Part shown: piece by piece, positions 47,680 through 59,159 of the stretch
How positions within the stretch are numbered: the first letter of the stretch is position 1
Layout of the letters: the number at the start of each line of letters is the position of its first letter
Assembly (NCBI GenBank): GCA_033002965.1
Contig: JAURVB010001837.1
Span: 1-64,000, forward strand
DNA: 64,000 nt
Direction of reading: 5' to 3'
Origin: Piper betle
Taxonomy: Eukaryota; Streptophyta; Magnoliopsida; Piperales; Piperaceae
Translations under genes and position numbers: made by a program
The notes under the pieces: model-generated
The model's database searches: none
What the model was told of the DNA's origin: nothing
What the model saw: only the letters and a program-made list of their open reading frames with translations

Positions 47680-50224
47680 ATAAAAGGTGGTTGTGCTGCA
47701 GCATAGCCACCTTGGCTGTCCATCAATTGTGTCCCAGCCGTTGGATTTAATCCAATGGCTGGCAAATCTTCTCCCACCCCCTCCCCTTCCTCTGCTTTCA
47801 CCCTCTGGTCCACCGCGTCCCTCACCCCGCCCCGCCTCGCTCCGCCCCTCCCCTCGCGCCCCCACCCCACCCCACGGCCCGTGCTCTGCCCCGCGCCCCT
47901 CCCTCGCGCCCCCGCCCCACCCCCACCCTTCCCCCCTCCCCTGCTCACGCCGCCTCGCCCCGCCCCCGGCCCTCGCTCACGCCCCTCCCCCCACGGCCCT
48001 TGCTCTGCTCCGCGCCCCCCCCCCGCGCCCCCCACCCTTCCCCGCCCTCCCCCTGCTTTCACACCCCCACCCTATGGCCTCGCTCGCTCCGCCCCGCGCC
48101 CCACGTCCCGTTTCCCTCCCCCTCTCCGCCCGTTTCGCCCCAACCCCACGTCGGCGTCACCAACAACACCGCCGACGGTGGCGCGAAAAAACAGGGGCGG
48201 GGGGAGGAGGGCGGGGTGGAAGGGGCGATGGCATTTTCGTAATAAAAATTTGACTCGCTCCCGAGTCAATATTACGAAATAAATATTAAAAATAATTTTA
48301 AAAAATAAAATATTATAAAATAAAAACTTGACTCACTCTGGCTCGAGCCAATACTACAAAATTGATTTTTAAATTTTTTTAAAAAATACAATACCATCAA
48401 ATAAAAACTTGACTCGGACCCGCGCGGGATCGAGTCAAGTTTTAATTACAAAATAAATTTTTAAAAAAATAAAATAATTCGGTAATAAAAACTTAGACTC
48501 GCTCATTTCTTGAGTCAAGTTTTTAATACTATGAAATAAATTTAAAAAAATACAAGATAATTTTGTAATAAAAAGTTGACTCACTCCCAACAAGAGTCAA
48601 GTTTTTATTAGGAAATTATTTTTATATTTTTTAAAATTTATTTCGTAATATTAACTCTAGTCAGAAGCAAGTTAATTTTTTATTATGAAATTATTTTATA
48701 TATTTTTTAAATTTTATATTATAATATTGACTCGAGTCTGGATGAGTCAAGTTTTTATTATGAAATAAAATTTTAAAAAATAAACTAATTCTGTCAATTT
48801 AAAAAATAAATTTATTTCGTAATATTGACTCGAGTCGGTAGCGAGTCAAGTTTTTATTACGAAATTATGTTATATATTTTTTAAATTTTATTTCTTAATA
48901 TTGATTCAAATTAGGAACGAGTTAAGTTTTTATGATATATAAAATTTAAAAATTGTATTCAATATTATGAAATAAATTTTAAAAACTATATATAAAATAA
49001 TTTTATCATAAAAACTTAACTCGTTCCCAATTTTAATCAATATTAAGAAATAAAATTTAAAAAATATATAACATAATTTCGTAATAAAAACTTGACTCGC
49101 TACCGACTCGAGTCAATATTACAAAATAAATTTATTTTTTAAATTGACAGAATTAGTTTATTTTTTAAAATTTTATTTCATAATAAAAACTTGACTCATC
49201 CAGACTCGAGTCAATATTATAAAATAAAATTTAAAAAATATATGAAATAATTTCATAATAAAAAATTAACTTGCTTCTGACTAGAGTTAATATTACGAAA
49301 TAAATTTAAAAAAATATAAAAATAATTTCCTAATAAAAACTTGACTCTTGTTGGGAGTGAGTCAACTTTTTATTACAAAATTATCATTATTTTTTAAAAT
49401 TTATTTTGTAATTAAAACTTGACTCTTTCCTACACGGGATCGAGTCAACTTTTTATTACAAAATTATCTTATATTTTTTTAAATTTATTTCATAGTATTA
49501 AAAACTTGACTCAAGAAATGAGCGAGTCTAAGTTTTTATCACCGAATTATTTTATTTTTTAAAAATTTATTTTGTAATTAAAACTTGACTCGATCCCGCG
49601 CGGGTCCGAGTCAAGGTTTTATTTTATGGTATTGTATTTTTAAAAAAAATTTAAAAATCAATTTTGTAGTATTGGCTCGAGCCGGAGTGAGTCAAGTTTT
49701 TATTTTATAGTATTTTATTTTTTAAAATTATTTTTAATATTTATTTCGTAATATTGACTTGGGAGCGAGTCAAATTTTTATTACGAAAATGTCATCGCCC
49801 CTTCCCGCCCTCCGCCCCTGTTTTTTCGTGCCACCGTCGGCGGTGCTGTTGGTGACGCCGACGTGGGGTTGGGGCGAAACGGGCGGAGAGGGGGAGGGAA
49901 ACGGGACGTGGGGCGCGGGGCGGAGCGAGGGCCGCAGGGCGGGGCGGGGCGCTGCTGGGGGGTGAAAGCAAGGGAGGGGGGAAGGGTGGGGGCGGGGTGG
50001 GGGCACGTGGGGAGGGGTGCAGGGACCAAGGGGCGTGGGGTGGGGCGGGGCGGGGGCGTAGGGGGAGGGGCGTGGGGTGCGGGGCGGAGCGAGGGGCAAG
50101 GGGCGCGGCGTGAGGGTGAAAGCAGGGGAGGGAGGGGGGGGGGGAGAATTCCAGCCATTGGATAAAAATCAACGGCTGGAATTTGCAGGACAGCCATCTG
50201 TCCTGCAAGACAGCAAATCCATAT

Positions 50225-50226
<2 letters not shown>
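47678..50226. mobile_element. Inverted-repeat (palindromic) element E2 flanked by (TA)n, 2.55 kb
   Basis: A giant imperfect palindrome centred near 49.0 kb. CCCCACGTCGGCGTCACC at about 48145 is mirrored by GGTGACGCCGACGTGGGG at about 49851, and CTTGACTCGGACCCGCGCGG at 48408 by CCGCGCGGGTCCGAGTCAAG at about 49595. Arms are about 1.2 kb. Order: end hairpins (CCAGCCGTTGG at 47734-47762; counterpart 50151-50179), C-rich block (47770-48165), short G-rich stretch, AT-rich stem-loop domain (48240-49780), C-rich stretch and G-rich block (49860-50150). No transposase frame. Confidence 0.7.
48240..49780. repeat. Array of TAATAAAAACTTGACTC stem-loop units
   Basis: Roughly every 100 bases the sequence reads AATAAAAACTTGACTC, a short GC-containing loop, then GAGTCAAGTTTTTATT, giving repeated hairpins with stems of up to about 16-20 bp in an AT-rich background. 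Many units have changed in one half only. The same units occur in E1 (46030-46990) and, decayed, at 19360-19520. Confidence 0.7.

Positions 50227-50279
<53 letters not shown>
50227..50279. repeat. (TA)n microsatellite at right end of E2
   Basis: Pure AT dinucleotide repeat of about 50 bases. It is followed by array-unit sequence (CCACCCCTTACATTAAAGTA at 50329) and so marks where the insertion cluster rejoins the interrupted unit. Confidence 0.9.
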
Positions 50280-50281
<2 letters not shown>

Positions 50282-50286
50282 TCGTA

Positions 50287-51475
50287 TAAATATGTATATG
50301 TTGGACTATTTTTTGAGATATATATATCCACCCCTTACATTAAAGTATTGGAGTTTTTTATTTATTTTCATTATGTTACAATATTTCTTAAGTAGTGGTT
50401 AATTTTGCCCCCACAATAGCATTATAAACTCACGTACACTTATTTCATTTAAGATTTTCATTAGTATTATTTATTTTTAGGAAAATTTTGGAAAGAAATT
50501 TTACTTAAATTAGGAACTTTAAAAATGATAAATTCTACTACATATTTGTAATCATATTACTTGAGTTAAAGTTCGTTACTTAACTGTTCATACTTTCTAG
50601 GATCTTATTTATTTATTTATTGAAAGGAAAATCTAAAGTGTAATTTTATCAAAATAAAAAATCTTAAAAAAAATAATTTCACTTGAAATATTAAAATTTT
50701 ACTCAAATTAAAGTTTTTTACTTATAAGTACCTACTTAATTATTATTTTTACTTATTCTTTACATAAAAGTAAAACAATTTTTAATATTTTAAATATCTT
50801 AAATAAAGGTGTCATGCTAAAAATTGAGGTTGTTAATTTTGGCCCTTACATTTTTAATTATGATTTGGACTTGACGCCTATGCGTATGTGTTGTATTTTC
50901 ATGCTAAATTGAAGTTTAACAGGTTGAGCTCCCTAGTAAATTCACCAATAGGTGTCATTGTGCTTACTGAATATCTTAGGAGAAAATTTTTTCCAATAAA
51001 AGAGTAATGTTGTCCTCATATTTATATTTTTTTATGATAATCAAGCTCTTTATTTATATCCTTCATCTTAACAAAAAAAATTTTTGCTATTTTTTAAAAG
51101 TAATACATTAACGGCATTTTTAGAATATAATTTTTAAGCTATTTATATTTATTATTAATAAATTTTAAATATAGGTCCTTGTCACCGGTATAACATAAGT
51201 AATTATCGGCCTCAAATAAGTCTCCACATGTCTATCACAAAAGAAATACGGGAAAATATTGTAGATGAACAAAAAATAGAGAAAAAGACGGGGCCAAACA
51301 ATAAACAAGCAGATTAATAATTAGAAAAAAAATTTTAGCAACTACTTAAGCAGTCCGTAAAATTAAGTTACCTTTCTTGTCAAAAAGAAAAAATATTACG
51401 ACGGGCACTTTAAAAAACTAGCTGTCACATATGGGCATAACAACGCCGTAACAAAATTATATCTTTTAAGTTTTT
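50287..51475. repeat. Array unit 3 promoter-side spacer, second part
   Basis: Resumes homology with 33440-34660: CCACCCCTTACATTAAAGT, TCTCCACATGTCTATCACAA, AGCTGTCACATATGGGCATA and AACAACGCCGTAACAAAATT. It ends at about 51470, where proteasome-gene sequence begins. No further TFIIB-like coding copy follows, so this is the last partial unit of the array. Confidence 0.65.
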
Positions 51476-52285
51476 TGGATTGTTGAATCAGTTGGGTTCA
51501 GTTCACCGAGTACATACAAAAAGAACTGCACTTGTACCAGTTTAGAAACGGTATCCCTTCCCCTTCCCCCTCTCTTACTCCTCTCTGTTCCCAACTCCCC
51601 GACACTGACAACGACGTCGTCCCCATCTCCGCCGCCGCCGCCGCGAATCGGCACCGCAGCCGGAAAGGCACTCTCACTCCCCTTCTCCAACCCTGCACCG
51701 TTATTCCGTTCAACTGATCTCGATTTTCTAAAATTTCATTTATAAGCAATTTGCACAGTGTATGTATCATTTAAATTTACAGGCAAAAATTATTTTAAGT
51801 GTATTGTTTTTTTATAAGCTGCGAATGAAAAGGCTGGAATTTGGATGTAGCAAACCCACCATTATTGTTCAGTTTTGTGTGGGCTAGATCGCTCTTGCTG
51901 TTACCTGGGTGTGCAGTTTATTGAGTTTTAAGTTACAATTTCATGTGCATCTAAATTTGCACAAGATAGGTATTAGTTAAAGGCAGAAATTATTTCGACT
52001 GTATTGATTTTTTAGAAGCTGCCAATGAAAAGGATGGAATTTGTATGTAGCAAACCACCATTGAAGTTCGATTTTGCGTGGGTTTAATCGCGCTTGCACT
52101 GATATGGGGGTGCTACTAGTAACGCACAGACATTGTTCTTATGGTTGCTCAGCTTTATTACAAACTGGCATTGTTCTTAGGGTTGCTCAGTTTTATTACA
52201 AACTGGCATTGGTCTTAGGGTTGCTCAATTTTGAATCCTAAGCTAGGTTCTGTTAGTGCAAAGGCAAGATAAGGATCAATAAAAA
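51466..52285 (+). pseudogene. Chimeric duplicated patch: proteasome beta-4 exon piece plus TFIIB 5'-intron sequence
   Basis: TTTTTTGGATTGTTGAATCAGTT then GTTCAGTTCACCGAGTACATAC..TACCAGTTTAGAAACGGTAT reproduces the intron 2 start and exon 3 of the proteasome gene (57655-57676 and 57766-57826), with most of the intron deleted. In frame it reads VQFTEYIQKELHLYQFRNGI. A CT/GCC-rich piece resembling the proteasome leader (CCGCCGCCGCCGC..CCGGAAAGG) follows. From about 51750 the sequence matches the TFIIB leader intron twice: GTGCAGTTTATTGAG, TTTGCACAAGATAGGTAT and GTTAGTGCAAAGGCAA are shared with 61155-61700. A 38-bp unit (CATTGTTCTTAGGGTTGCTC..) is tandemly repeated at 52131, 52169 and 52207. It is a non-coding rearranged duplicate. 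Confidence 0.72.
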
Positions 52286-52289
52286 GATT

Positions 52290-53400
52290 GTAAAATAAAT
52301 CACAAACTCATTAAACAACTTGACAACGACCTATATAAAAATATATATTCAGTTTTTTATTGGAATAAGTTGAACGATCGGTACCATGACCTAACTGAAA
52401 ATATTGGATCCATATTGAATTTATTGAATGCCCACATGTATAAGACGTCATGTGTACAATTAAAAAGAAAAAATAAAAAGAGATACCACCAAGTATATAA
52501 AGGAAAAGATTTTCAAACAAGAAAGTAAGAGAAAAAACTAAAAATTTAAGAAAAAAAATATTCATTTACTGTATTGACTTATTAAATATGATGTAAAATT
52601 TATAATGTATAATACGTACAAATTGATGAATATATTATATTTTAAACTGTATTAATTTACATAAATATGATATAATTTTTTATGATGTGCAACTGTTAGC
52701 AAATATCTAAACTAACTAGATAGGGATTGCGCCGGTAAGTTGTAAGCAACTAGCAATAAAAGATCTACTAGGTGAGTCAGAGTAACTACACGTGGCTGAT
52801 CATATACTAATATACTAAGTTATAACTAAGTTGCAAGGTCTCGTGTTTTTTTTGTTGTCTCATCGCATTTAAACCTATATTGCATTGCAATTAATTTTAA
52901 TCTCACGATAGTTTTCTGGGCAGACTAATGCTTACTTAAGTTAAAATTATTATTATTTATTAATAGAAAATAGTTAAAATATAATTTTACCTAAATTGAA
53001 ATTTTCATAAATATTGATAAAATTTAATATATTGATAATTATACTACTGGAGTTAAAAGTTTATTATTTAATAATACAAAATTTAAATTTATAAATATAT
53101 ATATATATATATATAATTTATTATTGACAAAAAACTTAGGGTAAACTTATCTAAATTAAAATTTTTTGAAAAAAATAAATTCTGTATAATTCTTAAAACT
53201 TTATACTTATAAAAATTAAAATTAATTTTAATATTTGTTTATAGTTATACTTTTTGTTAAAATTAAATAAATATGTAAATAATTTTTAAATTAATTTTAT
53301 ATATTCTTAATATATACTATTAATAAGTTTTAACACATTGACTTTGATTTCTCTTCTATCTCTTCCTTCTCCATCCCTTTTCGCCATAACCTATCTCACC
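52290..53400. other. AT-rich intergenic sequence and aldose epimerase promoter region
   Basis: AT-rich sequence with a (TA)n tract at 53093-53115. The last 70 bases are CT-rich (CTCTTCTATCTCTTCCTTCT) and probably form the leader of the aldose 1-epimerase gene. No clear TATA box can be singled out in the AT-rich background. Confidence 0.45.
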
Positions 53401-53408
53401 GTACAACA

Positions 53409-56116
53409 ATGGCGGATGAGCAGAAGCCAAAGCTTTTCAAACTCTCCAATGGAACTATGTCCCTGACCCTCACTAATTTTGGTGCTACCATCACCTCCCT
53501 TCTGGTCCCTGACTCCAAAGGTATTACACAGTTTTTTTTTTTTCTTATTCAGTTTTGTTTTTACTCTTTGAAGCATATTGTTGTCTCCATCGTTTTATTG
53601 TTGCTGGCTTTGTTCTTTTTTGATCGGTTTCCTTTCTCTTTTCTTTCTCTGGTTCATTTTCAGGGAATCTCGCTGATGTCGTCCTGGGTTTCGATTCCCT
53701 TGAGCCATATCTTGTAAGACTAATGCCTGCCTATTGTTTGACTTACTTGTTACAGGCTTTTCAATGTTGTTTGTTCAATTGTTTGCCTCTGATTGTATTG
53801 AATGTGAGTTTTTGAGATAGTTTGTTTTTTGGTTCTACCACACATCTAATCTCCCAATTTCATTGAGGCACATTGATCTTCGATCTTGAGTAGCTTTATT
53901 TCTCACAGTGCCTGATGGATATTGTCTATAAATGCTTTATGTAATAAATCTTTGTGTTTTTGACAAATAGTTGTCATTGATATATTACTCCCTGCCGAGA
54001 GAATAGCATGAGATATAGTGAATTATGACCACATAAATTCCATAACTATTTATTGCAGAGCTATGTGATCTCATATCCTATTTAATAGTTTATTATTTTC
54101 CTTATGAAACTTGTTATTTTGGAAAATGCGGTTTGGATTGAGGTGCTATCTGTATGCTTTTAGCATATTGCTTTAGGACATTACTTTATGATTGACTTTG
54201 GTCTTTTTAAGTTAATTCAAGGAAAGTTTAACTAGTTTTTTGCGGATTCAGCAAAAGTTTTAAGTGATAGGTGGCATACTTGTTTAACTTCCATGTCAAT
54301 TTTGTTATGGCATTGCATTTTTGTTTTTCCATTACTTTTTTATATACTTCAGAGTTATTTTCGTTTCATTATAGTGGTTAGGTTTTTCCTTTTATACATA
54401 TGGTGTTCTCTCGCTGGTATTTACGAAACCTACAAACAATCCTATGCTTGAATATTCTATGTTCAAATAAAATGCCTTCTGTAAATCCATATTGGTGCTC
54501 ATGTTGTTTCTTTCTTTTAGGAAGGGAAATCACCTTACTTTGGCTGCATCGTTGGTCGCGTTGCAAACCGAATTAAAGAGGGGAAATTCACTCTCAATGG
54601 TGTTCAATATTCTTTGCCTATAAATAACCCTCCTAACAGTCTTCATGGTAATGACTTTTGTAATGTTTGTTTGCCATTCATGCATGTATAAAAATAGTTC
54701 TTGATCTATTACTTAACAGGTTGATATCACCTTGTAGTACACTTATGTGTTATTATAGTTAGAAAATAAATTTGGTCTGTATTTATAATAAACAACAAAA
54801 ATTGCTCAACTATATGAAGAAAGGTGTTGAAGCTAATGTAAATACTACGAGGAGGAACTTTTTTTAAAAAAAAACCCTTAATTATTCTGGTATACTGTAG
54901 TATACTGGGTTTCAGCAATCATGGAGATCTCAATATTACAAAATTTAAAATTGAGGTTATCTTGCCTTGGCTTGTTTTTCAATGATTTGTATCCTTCATC
55001 ATTCCTTTGTACCAACCATGTGGATTTTTTGGCATTAAAATGATTGATTACATGAGATTACAGGTTACGAGCATTAAAATGATTGATTTATTGGACAAAA
55101 TTTGATTATGTAGTTGAGAAGTTGCATGCTTGATGCACACATCTGCTATCGTAAATCTTGGCGAATGATGAGAAACATATTTGGATAAGACTCGCATCTA
55201 ATTTTATCTTGTTGTTATTGAAACATAAGAAATTTTGTGTCTTGCTTCTTGTAATACCCCACAAGTACCATACAGGTGGACTTATAGGATTTGATAAAGT
55301 ATTTTGGGAGGTGGCAGAACAGAAAAATGATGAAACTCCATCAATTACATTCAGATATAACAGTCGGGATGGCGAAGAAGGTAAAGAATTTTTTTTATAT
55401 ATATGGTTTATATTTGTATTGAAATTATCAACAAAAAGGGATAGTTGATTGTTGACTTTTCCTTGTAAAACTAATTAGCTTTGTATAATATAGGTTATCC
55501 TGGAGATGTTGTTGTCACTGCTACTTACTCAATCACTTCGGCAACGACTCTTAGACTTGACATGGAAGCAGTTCCAGGGAACAAGGCTACTCCTATCAAC
55601 TTAGCTCAACATACATATTGGAACTTAGGTGGCCATAACACCGGTGACATTCTTGGACATTCCATCCAGATATCTGGATCTCATCTGACCCCTGTTGATC
55701 AGTGTACTATTCCGACGGGTGAAATCATGCCTGTCAAAGGAACGCCATTTGATCTTACCACGGAAACAAAGATCAGAGACAGGATACATCAAATCCCGGG
55801 TGGTTTTGATCACAACTATGTTCTTGACTGTGGAGAAGAAAAATGGGGTCTAAAACATGCTGCTAAGGTCAAGGATCCTTCACATTCTAGGGTGCTTAAT
55901 CTTTGGACAAATGCACCAGGAATGCAATTTTACACAGCCAACTATGTTAATGGAGTTGTAGGGAAAGGCGGGTCTGTATATGGGAAACATGCAGGTTTGT
56001 GTTTGGAGACTCAAGGATTTCCGAATGCCATCAACCAACCGAACTTCCCATCTGTTGTTTTTGCACCGGGAGAAAAGTACAAGCACACAATGGTGTTTGA
56101 ATTCTCAGTCGAGTAA
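53409..56116 (+). CDS. Aldose 1-epimerase (galactose mutarotase)
   Basis: Five exons (53409-53520, 53664-53713, 54521-54647, 55276-55380 and 55494-56116) join to 1017 nt and 338 residues with GT-AG introns and consistent phases. The enzyme interconverts alpha and beta anomers of glucose, galactose and related sugars, feeding the Leloir pathway. The fold's signature segments are present: [13 protein letters not shown] near the N-terminus, [20 protein letters not shown] with the substrate-binding histidine at about residue 96, [10 protein letters not shown] with the catalytic histidine at about 171, FDHNYVLD, and [18 protein letters not shown] with the catalytic glutamate at about 303. No signal peptide is evident, so it is probably cytosolic. 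Length is normal for the plant family and the gene appears intact. Confidence 0.95.
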
Positions 56117-57120
56117 ATGATGTGGAGGTTTGAATTCGCAGTTGAGTAAACGATGTGTAGGTGCTGGTTGATAAGCAAACGTTTCTTCAATTTTTATATT
56201 TGCATTTAAATAAGTTGGTGCTAAGTTTTTGCCAACTGAAGATTGTTCGGTCATTACTTGTCACCTAAAGAGTTAGCTTTTCTAGAACCTTTGTACATGA
56301 CAAATGACAGTGCGGTATCAAGTTTTTGGAATGCTTGTGTTGTTAACATTATGAAATCGAATACTGTTAGGAGTCTCCTTATAACTATAAACAGTTGAAA
56401 ACAGTTTTGTAGTTTGGAAAAATGAGTAATTTCATGCCCTTAGAATTGTCAATAACTTTTCTAAGGAATATGATTAGCTTTTTCGTAAAAATAATATTTC
56501 GTTCCACCCCAAAAATTCACATAAATTGGCTCACTCTCCTTATAGCATTGTGTTGTGATTTGCAGTGAAACATTTCTTTTTATTCAATTATACCATAAAT
56601 AAAGTCGGAACTTATGCTCCAACCTAATAAATAACAACATTTAAAGTGACACTTTATTTTGGGTCAGCTCGAGTCGGACTCAATTAGTTTTTTTATTGAT
56701 TTTTGCATAAAGACTAAATTCTTAATTGGGTAGATTGCTGAGATTATTAAATTGAGACATATTGACTTATTAATGAATAATAATATATGAAGTTTTTAAA
56801 AATATATATCATATATAAGAATGTAATAAAAATAAATCAATTAATCCAAATAAATTTTATAAGAATTAAAATTTTAAGTAAAGTGTATGATATTCTAAAT
56901 TAATTAAAATTCATGTAAAAATCTTAATTACCTAATAAGAATAGTTAAATATAAAAATAATAAAGATCACGCATCATCGTATAATATCGTGCATCAGGCG
57001 GGCAAAATGCAAACAATTAATTGGTACTTACAAATAAGTAAAGGTTGTACGAAATTGACTCTAATACTAATCCTAATACATAAAAGGATGGATTCAAATC
57101 CAATTAAAACCCGATTAGAC
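56117..57120. other. 3' flank of aldose epimerase and AT-rich spacer
   Basis: A direct repeat of the terminal coding sequence (GTTTGAATTC.CAGT.GAGTAAA.GATGT at 56095-56120 and 56128-56155) follows the stop. Beyond that is AT-rich spacer up to the proteasome gene leader. No gene seen. Confidence 0.5.
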
Positions 57121-57290
57121 AAATGACAGCATTAAACCTCTCCAGACCACAATTCGGATCTGGACCAAACTCGGACAGATTGAGTCCGAACCGATCCTTT
57201 CTCCTTCCTAAAGAAGAAACACCCTCGTCTCTTCTCCCTATTCCCAGCTCCGCCGCCGCCGCCATCTCTGTCTCCACCGCCGCCGGAAAG

Positions 57291-57459
57291 GTACTCCCAC
57301 TCTCCTCCTCCGACCTGCCGAGAATATATTGTAACCCTAATCGCGCGGTTGAGTTCTTGTTGTGGCCAGTTCGTGGTTGCCCCGAATCGTCGCTGATCTC
57401 TGTAGATTTGTTGCAAATTTTCAATTTTTTTGTTTGTTTTGTTTGTTTGGGTGGGGTAG
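57291..57459 (+). other. 5'-UTR intron of the proteasome beta-4 gene
   Basis: A GCCGGAAAG/GTACTC donor at 57291 follows a CT/GCC-rich leader, and a TTTG-rich tract ends GGGGTAG at 57459, 17 bases before the ATG. A leader intron at this place is inferred from splice consensus only. Confidence 0.45.
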
Positions 57460-57476
57460 ATTGTTGCGATAAGAGG

Positions 57477-59157
57477 ATGGAGTGTGTGTTTGGGCTGGTG
57501 GGCGACGGATTCGCTCCTTGTGGTGGCCGATACATCGGCTGTGAATAGCATCCTTGTGCACAAGTCCAACGAGGACAAGATCATGATCCTCGACTCTCAC
57601 AAGCTGCTTGGTGTCAGTGGCGAGGCTGGTGACAGGTACTTATGTTGCTAATTTTTTGGATTGTTGAATCAGTTTTTTTTTTATTTAATTTGATTGATTA
57701 TGTGTGTCATTTTTACCCAAATTTGTGGAAAATTGTGACATGGGCTGATGTTTTTGATGTTCCAGGGTTCAGTTCACCGAATACATACAAAAAATTTGCA
57801 CTTGTACCAGTTTAGAAACGGTATCCCATTATCCACGGCTGCTGCGGCTAACTTCACCAGAGGGGAGCTAGCCACTGCCTTGAGGAAGGTTCGCTCGGTT
57901 CCTCTTTACTAGAACTTCTTCTTTTGCTTCTAGTGCTGTTTAATGCCGTTGAATGTTCAAATTCTCAATATTTGGTTGTTCGTAGTGTTAGTCTATAAGT
58001 AATTAGTGCTTTAACTGGTCCCTTTGCTACTAGGGGGAGGAAGTTATCTGGACTAGTTTCGCTTTTTTGCATGCTTTACAATTGAACATAACCTTGTAAA
58101 CATCTATATTGCTGTCACATTTTTTCCATGTGGGTGTTGCTTACATACAAATTATCGTGTGTGGGAACTTGCGAACTTAAAAGTGTTATCACAATTTTTA
58201 TAAAGTAGCTTTGATATATGGTGCTTGCTGTGTTGTAATTTTTAGGACTGCCTTATTATACAATTGAACTGTCATGTCTATAAACTTCTCACTTTAGCTG
58301 CTGTTAGCATTACCTACTACCTGATTGCTGTTTCGTAGAATCTTATGTTACATAATTCTTAATGATAAATTTGTTATATGCTGATGGGATTATTCATCTT
58401 TCTTAAAGGTATAGTAGAATTCACTATCCTAATCCTGTGCCTAAGACGCATTTTTGATAAAGAGAAACAGATTTATAATGTAGATGGAAGGTGTCAATGA
58501 TTTTTTGAGTCCTTAATCTATTTACCTGTTCTTTTGGAAAAGAAAATAACTTGTTGGAATGTCGTTTGCTTTAAATTTTATTGTGGCTTTTTTCTCCTTC
58601 CACTTGAATTGTTTAGTTCATTTTGATTGATTCTTGGAACCTTATTTTTTGTGATGCATTAAACGAGAAATACATCCTTGCTGCTGAGAGTACGATGTTT
58701 ATTAAGTCCATCAATAATTTGATTATGTAACTTAATTGTGCTCATTATATGAATTGTTATATATTGTCTTTCAAATAAATGTTTTCTCTGCTGTCTTAAA
58801 ATGAATTTTTCTCCATTCCAGAATCCCTATTTCGTCAACATTCTGCTTGCTGGTTATGACAAGGGAATTGGTCCATCTCTGTATTACATTGACTACATTG
58901 CGACTCTTCACAAAGTTGAGAAAGGGGCTTTTGGTTATGGATCTTACTTTTCTTTGTCTACAATGGACCGCCACTATCATCCAGGAATGTCCCTGGAAGA
59001 AGCCATTGACCTGGTTGATAAGTGCATACTCGAGATCAGGTCGAGATTGGTTGTGGCTCCTCCGAATTTTGTGATCAAGGTTGTGGACAAAGATGGTGCA
59101 AGAGAGTTCGCCTGGCGTGAATCTATAAAGGATGAGGGCACGGCAGCTATTGCTTAA
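57477..59157 (+). CDS. PBD: 20S proteasome subunit beta type-2 (beta-4, PBD), with two one-base indels
   Basis: Exons 57477-57635, 57766-57888 and 58822-59157 encode the non-catalytic beta-4 subunit of the 20S core: MECVFGLVGDGFA, then VVADTSAVNSILVHKSNEDK, HKLLGVSGEAGDR, VQFTEYIQK, LYQFRNGIP, AAAANFTRGELATALRK and NPYFVNILLAGYDKGIGPSL through to WRESIKDEGTAAIA. Expected length is about 205 residues. As written exon 1 has one extra base after GGATTCGCT (a C before TTGTGGTGG, about 57516). This leads to a stop within 15 codons. The second exon lacks one A in the run CAAAAAATTTGC (57793-57798). Together they cancel in net length but leave the middle out of frame. An essential, otherwise perfectly conserved gene with such small lesions suggests assembly error, or a recently inactivated duplicate. 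The exon piece at 51506 keeps this region in frame. Confidence 0.88.
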
Positions 59158-59159
59158 GT

